The translations under genes were made by a program, and so were the position numbers. Positions 59,501-64,000 of a stretch of DNA of 64,000 bases are shown here, piece by piece. The notes under the pieces were generated by a model. The model did no database searches. It had not been told where the DNA came from and saw only the letters and a program-made list of their open reading frames with translations. Positions within the stretch are counted from its first letter, which is position 1; the number at the start of each line of letters is the position of its first letter. The stretch is from Lutraria lutraria (lineage: Eukaryota; Mollusca; Bivalvia; Venerida; Mactridae). The stretch spans positions 14,019,182-14,083,181 of the forward strand of contig OZ026847.1 in assembly GCA_964023205.1 (NCBI GenBank), written 5' to 3'.

Positions 59501-62500
59501 GATATGTTTTTGTCTCTTGACATTTCACATTTATCTGATTCTCGCCATATGTTTGATTTATTCTCTTATTGTATTGTTATAATCATGGTTGTATGATTTA
59601 GACAAAAAAAAAATATAATTTGTATTGTATTGTTTGAAATGCACGAGTCTGAATCATAATGTACACGTGTAAGGTCAATGTCGTTAACTATAGATTCCTT
59701 ATGATATGGTTAGCCCCCTAAATCGGATTAACAAGTTTTCTGATAACGATTTCGAAAAATTATACACCCATTTTAGTTAGATATTGAATAAAAAACAACC
59801 TCGTCTGGATTAAGGTTTGATGACAGAAAGGAAAGCGTTTTAATTAATACGAGTAGCTGGCACTTGAATGAACACACATTGCACGCGTTTGCTCAAATAA
59901 ATTTTGTAGAAACGTTTTACAGTGGGCGGATAAGGCATCATTAAACAACATAATTTATATGCTTGGACTGCAAACTGAAATTTCAGCGGGAATAAAAAAC
60001 GAACATTACGTTTTGTCAAAACTGCGAAAACATTTGGCCGATTGATTTTTAAGAGTCGGCCGCGTAACTGTGAACTATTATTCTTTTAAGTATTGCCTGA
60101 ATGAGCATTTACCGTAAGAGCGCCAGTTCCAGGTACTGTGAAGTTATTGTACTGATCTATAAAACAGTGCAGTCTTGTCTCAAAGCTTGACACATCATCC
60201 TCTGACCACCAAGAGTTAAGTTGGCCAAATTGATCGTAATTTCTACCTAGAATACAAACACGTGATCATATTTATAATACTGTTCAACCTTCCCAGTAAC
60301 ATCCTCCATTCAACAACAGCATGATTCTTCCCACTGCACGATTTAACTATTAATTTATTATCTGTCTCTGAATACTGCGAACCCCTCTTCTGAGTGTTAT
60401 AGGCAGAATAAGTGCACGTCGGAATTGTTAATGAAGAGATAAAAGACCTGATAATGAATATACACTGCAACAACATAATTATGTTACTCACAAAGGGTGT
60501 TGCGTTGAATAGGTTGCACTTTACATTTGTAAATGTAGCATACAGCCTATAGAAGTCAGGTCCCGTACAAAAATGAATATAAGGCTAGTGCATTGTCATG
60601 TAGTTTTTGTGAAAATGGGGCTCAGTGTAAACAGTAGAACACTTTTGTGTGTTGATATCCCCTTGGATATCCGAATGCATGTAGTTACTTTATTACGTCC
60701 ATATTTCAGTACATCAATATAGTGATTGATGGGAAATAAATAATTCATCTTATCCGATTCCTCACTATATCCGAGTTCACTTCAACATTTTGACTTATTC
60801 AGTCAGTTACAAGAGTTGATTAAACATTCAAGACCCCCTTTATTCTTCAACAACAAATCCGTATCACGTGATCATATAATGAAATAAAGTTAAACAAATG
60901 AAAGTTATAACGTTAGAGGCTAGATACTGACTGTCCAGTTTCAGTTTATGAGATAAGAGTTAATCCACGGAACTGTATAAATACTGCTGTAATCACAGGT
61001 GCCGGGCGAGTGGCCACCCCGCCCCCTAAGATCCCATTTCAATACATGTATTTCAACTCAATGCAACAAACAAACAAACAAAAAATAGCCCCGTTTCCGA
61101 CTTCTTTTCATGATTTCAATGTCCCAGGGTAGAAATTGGGTCTTAGGAGGCGTTATGACCGCGCGCCTAGTGGCACCTGTGGTTGTAAATAATGAAATGG
61201 AATTTTTTACCTGTAGAACTAAAAGCAAACATACTGATTATTCCCATCAAATACCCCAAAGATCCGTAACTAAGATACCTGAAAGCACGTATAAGATCAG
61301 TGAGCCATTATAAAATGTTCTCTTGTAAAATGCATATTAATCAGGATTACTTAGAACAACATCAAAGACAATTTTAATGGAGGAATTGACAAGCGAATGA
61401 CCTGGAAGTCAACCAATTTCTTATATCCACTGGCGGTCACTGCCAAAATAACAAAAGAGCGTTACATTGGTTATATGCTACGCGGAGAATTGCAGAGCAT
61501 TTTGTCAATGAGTACCATCCTTGTTAAAATTATCCAAGAAACATTGATAAAATTGACAAAATGATCCATGAGCCAGTCCTGATTATGGTGTTTTGTTAGG
61601 TTTTTAAAGAAAAAAAAATCACAAATGTGAGGAAATACTGATGATCTGTAGATTTGTAACACGTACAATCGTGACCGAATATATCACCATCAGGAACTCA
61701 TGAAACATTTTCTAAAACTTACTCAGGTTGATCATATTGATAAAAAGGTTTCTGCAGAACTGCGGCAGGAAATACTGAAATTTGAATTCAAATGAATTGA
61801 AATATAACTGTTGTATTCTTGTACTGTAAAACCTCACTGTAAAAACAATATTTGGACCATTAAAGAAATTACCATAATTTTGAAGTACAGTACAACTGTA
61901 CGATTTAACTATTAATTTAACCTCTCTAGAGCAACAACCTCTCAACAACAACATTATCTGGCTACTCCCAATTGATGTTGCTTTGGAGAGATTGCATTCT
62001 ACTCTGATTAATGCGTTTAGCGGAAATTTTGTTTTGTTTATTCAAGTTTATTTTTTATTTTATACAATATGAATTTAACATGATATAGAATAGTATACCA
62101 GGTTGTACATGTATGTATAACTGTAAGGTATTTAACACAGTGAGAATAAATAAAATTTACATTGGAATACATATTATGGTGAATAAGTATAGTCAGAATC
62201 AGGTGGGGCTTTTGTATGCTCAAGAAATTTAGGAATAAATTTACTCAAATTTATAACAATTTTCTACTTTTCTGTGTTCATAATATTTTTGAAGATGTAG
62301 ATATTTGGATTAAAACAAAGTTTAGGATGCAAAATAGTTTTCCTATCTTCTCTGAAGTAACAGCACTTAAATAAATAATGAAATTCATCACCTATTTGTT
62401 TCTGCAGCACAAATTGAAGGAGTTTTGAATAAGTGTTTGCTATAATGAGGTGGTAATGGAGATTTTACCGTTCATCTAACCAAAGTTAGCTGGGTAACTT

Positions 62501-63332
62501 ATCAATCCTAACCCTTTCCCACTATTCTTTAAGCAAATATTTAATATTCAGTATGATGACAATGCATCAAAGGTGGTAGTAAGTATAAGTCCTCTGATGA
62601 GATATTTGTGTACGGTTTATCACAAAGATATCATACCTTGGTATCTAACTAACCACTTATAGTTCAACAATTCCGCGCTATTTCGAAATATTTTATAGAC
62701 TTGGTACATTGACATTTTTATCATTTATCTATTTAACCTCAACTATATTTTTAAATGAAGACGGAACAAAGACTTAATAGAACATGTTGCAAATTGTTTC
62801 AGCTGAAAAGTCTTACGTATATGATTGTTTCCATAGTGATAGGATACTGTGACGTAGGCAGGGGAGACAATCCATCTATAAATCCCAAAGCGAATAAAAT
62901 AGATAAGAAAAAAAACACAGAAATAATTACAGTAAAACGAAATTGTGTATAATGAAAAATTCAAAATACTTTATCTAAAACGATTATATATGTATATAGA
63001 TATTTTGTATATAGATAGAAAAAACCTAATTGGGTTCAATCCCTTAAATTATTTGGTAACATCGAATTGACGTGTATATAAAAGATTAGCGCTTGTTCAA
63101 TATAAATACAGAGGCTTTCGTATATAAAAGACCTAAGAGTATAAAATTGTCTATGCTACAATATATAGGGGGCTAGCACGTATATTCTACCCCTTTAACA
63201 TGCTAGGTCCCTATGGTTATTTACATACTCGTCACGGTCAACTTGTGTTCTCAGCTTCAATTGTTCGTTAATTCTCATTGTTTTCCTTATACTATGATAC
63301 ATCACCAGTGGTACCATGACATCCATTGTCAC
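56579..63332 (-). CDS. M13 (neprilysin/ECE) family protein lacking the zinc site; 3' nine exons, 5' part outside window
   Basis: Exons in transcription order: 63332-63229, 62875-62817, 61774-61723, 61278-61211, 60246-60113, 59184-59119, 58351-58253, 57112-57036, 56678-56579. Each has GT/AG borders and all phases agree, giving 252 residues and TAG. M13 ectoenzymes are membrane zinc metallopeptidases that trim extracellular peptides. Landmarks in order: [14 protein letters not shown] (family PVDRxEWxMxP), [12 protein letters not shown] (FPAxxLQxPF), [95 protein letters not shown] and the C-terminal [16 protein letters not shown]. The family's zinc motif HExxH is replaced by IISMF in the exon at 61278-61211, and the third ligand Glu (GENIAD) is Gly (NGNIAD). 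No stop or frameshift interrupts it, so it reads as a pseudopeptidase rather than a decayed gene. Most exons are short and were found by phase and similarity. The first exon's acceptor is least certain. Confidence 0.85.
56928..56970. repeat. Palindromic hairpin, copy 3
   Basis: CAAGGACTTGTATACATACA and TGTATGTATATATTTGGTCCTTG form an imperfect palindrome related to 45533-45562. Confidence 0.65.
57450..57670. repeat. 27-bp minisatellite, seven to eight diverged units, in M13 intron
   Basis: Units such as GGGGCTGAAACAAAATGGTG plus GATCTTC. The minus strand reads as a nine-residue repeat (PxDPPFCFS), which is not supported as coding. It lies in the intron 57113-58252. Confidence 0.85.
59260..59640 (+). 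pseudogene. Truncated LINE ORF2 3' end in an M13 intron
   Basis: A plus-strand frame with [16 protein letters not shown] and [16 protein letters not shown] has the look of the last residues of a LINE ORF2, followed by an AT-rich tail and A-run. It is antisense to the M13 gene, inside intron 59185-60112. Confidence 0.6.
60280..60355. repeat. Dispersed copy of the 65-bp satellite sequence
   Basis: CATTCAACAACAGCATGATT, then CTTCCCACTGCACGATTTAA and CTATTAATTTA match the complement of the satellite monomer. Confidence 0.65.
61885..62015. repeat. Dispersed copy of the 65-bp satellite sequence
   Basis: GTACGATTTAACTATTAATT, then AACCTCTCTAGAGCAACAAC and CTCTCAACAACAACATTA are close to the complement of the array monomer, followed by TGTTGCTTTGGAGAGATTGC. 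Confidence 0.75.
62033..62135. repeat. Dispersed repeat shared with 49313-49425
   Basis: Same order of blocks as the other copy, including TTCAAGTTTATTTTTTATTT and CAGGTTGTACATG. Confidence 0.5.
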
Positions 63333-64000
63333 CTATAGTAATAACAATAGTTATTCTAACATTTTTATTGATATTTGTTTCTTTTTGGAAACTGGACGGT
63401 AGTTCAGCTTTCTATACTAGCTGCCACTGGCTTAGTGCGCATGAATTTTGTTGACCAAAGTACTACATTTTTCTGCTTCCGCTATGCAATTGTTAAACTA
63501 GTTCCCGTACCATGTTCAGTACAAGTCTATGTTATTTTACTATGTAAGTTCAGTTTCAATGAGTACTTTCAGTACTTGGATTATCCTTTGTTTGTTTCTG
63601 GTTACTAGATCAACCCTAATTCCCCCCCCCCGCGACCCTGGCCTTTTTATTAGACCTTAGGAACAGAAGACCCATGCACTTTCTAACATTTTTACCATTC
63701 CACACACGTTCAACAGCCCTATATTATCTTTCCTATTTTTAACGTGCCTGTAAATAGAAACAATCCATTTCAGGCATTTTCTGCTTTGCATAATAATTTT
63801 TAATTACTGGACGTAGAAAGTTCGATTTTAAGATGATTCTTGCTATCAGGGAGTCTCCTAAAATTAAGAGCTATATAGACATTCTTGTACTTGTTTCAGT
63901 GATTTGTATACTTGTCTATTGATTTAAACATTACAATATGTACTAGATCAGACCAATCCTTTAAATAGGGTCGACAAATATTGAAAATTAAAAAAAAACG
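63333..64000. other. Window end, upstream part of the M13 gene not recognised
   Basis: No further M13 exon was recognised on the minus strand here. A weak third copy of the 13197/23027 repeat lies at 63608-63720, with a C-run at 63623-63631. Confidence 0.4.

Overview
This is intron-rich eukaryotic DNA, AT-rich and full of repeats. The gene set (a CARD caspase-2, an agrin-type NtA exon, type-B esterase, M13 peptidase family, Mia40/CHCHD4), the tRNA-headed SINEs with a tail resembling molluscan families, and the abundance of short inverted-repeat elements point to a lophotrochozoan, most likely a bivalve mollusc. The species cannot be fixed from the sequence. There is one 200-base assembly gap (17024-17223).

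Layout. (1) 1-18.5 kb holds no convincing coding exon; it is dominated by a 65-bp satellite (about 5085-9825) and dispersed repeats, and is probably the first intron of the agrin-like gene or intergenic DNA. (2) 18493-18979 (-) is one exon coding a signal peptide plus an NtA domain. (3) 23665-28864 (+) is a five-exon gene for a 309-residue protein with two tandem Mia40-like modules behind a mitochondrial-type presequence. (4) 28.9-34.8 kb is gene-free and holds 3' flanks, a MITE and hairpins. (5) 34781-42398 (-) is a complete nine-coding-exon caspase-2 of 820 residues with a very long disordered linker. (6) 45-51 kb is repeat-rich and includes a 994-bp fold-back transposon with a 4-bp target duplication and a SINE. 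(7) 51223-55220 (+) is a two-exon, probably GPI-anchored carboxylesterase/cholinesterase-like gene interrupted by a one-base frameshift. (8) 56579-63332 (-) is the 3' nine exons of an M13 (neprilysin/ECE) gene in which all zinc ligands and the catalytic Glu are replaced although every splice phase is intact.

The genes are not an operon or an obvious functional cluster. The agrin-like and Mia40-like genes diverge, Mia40-like and caspase-2 converge, and the esterase and M13 gene converge. The most notable observations are the two-module Mia40 protein whose copies have both lost the same structural disulfide pair, the apparent M13 pseudopeptidase, the oversized caspase-2 linker, and the 65-bp satellite that appears to be amplified from a dispersed repeat also present elsewhere in the window. 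Exon structures were assembled by hand from splice signals, reading phase and family similarity. No search or alignment program was run.
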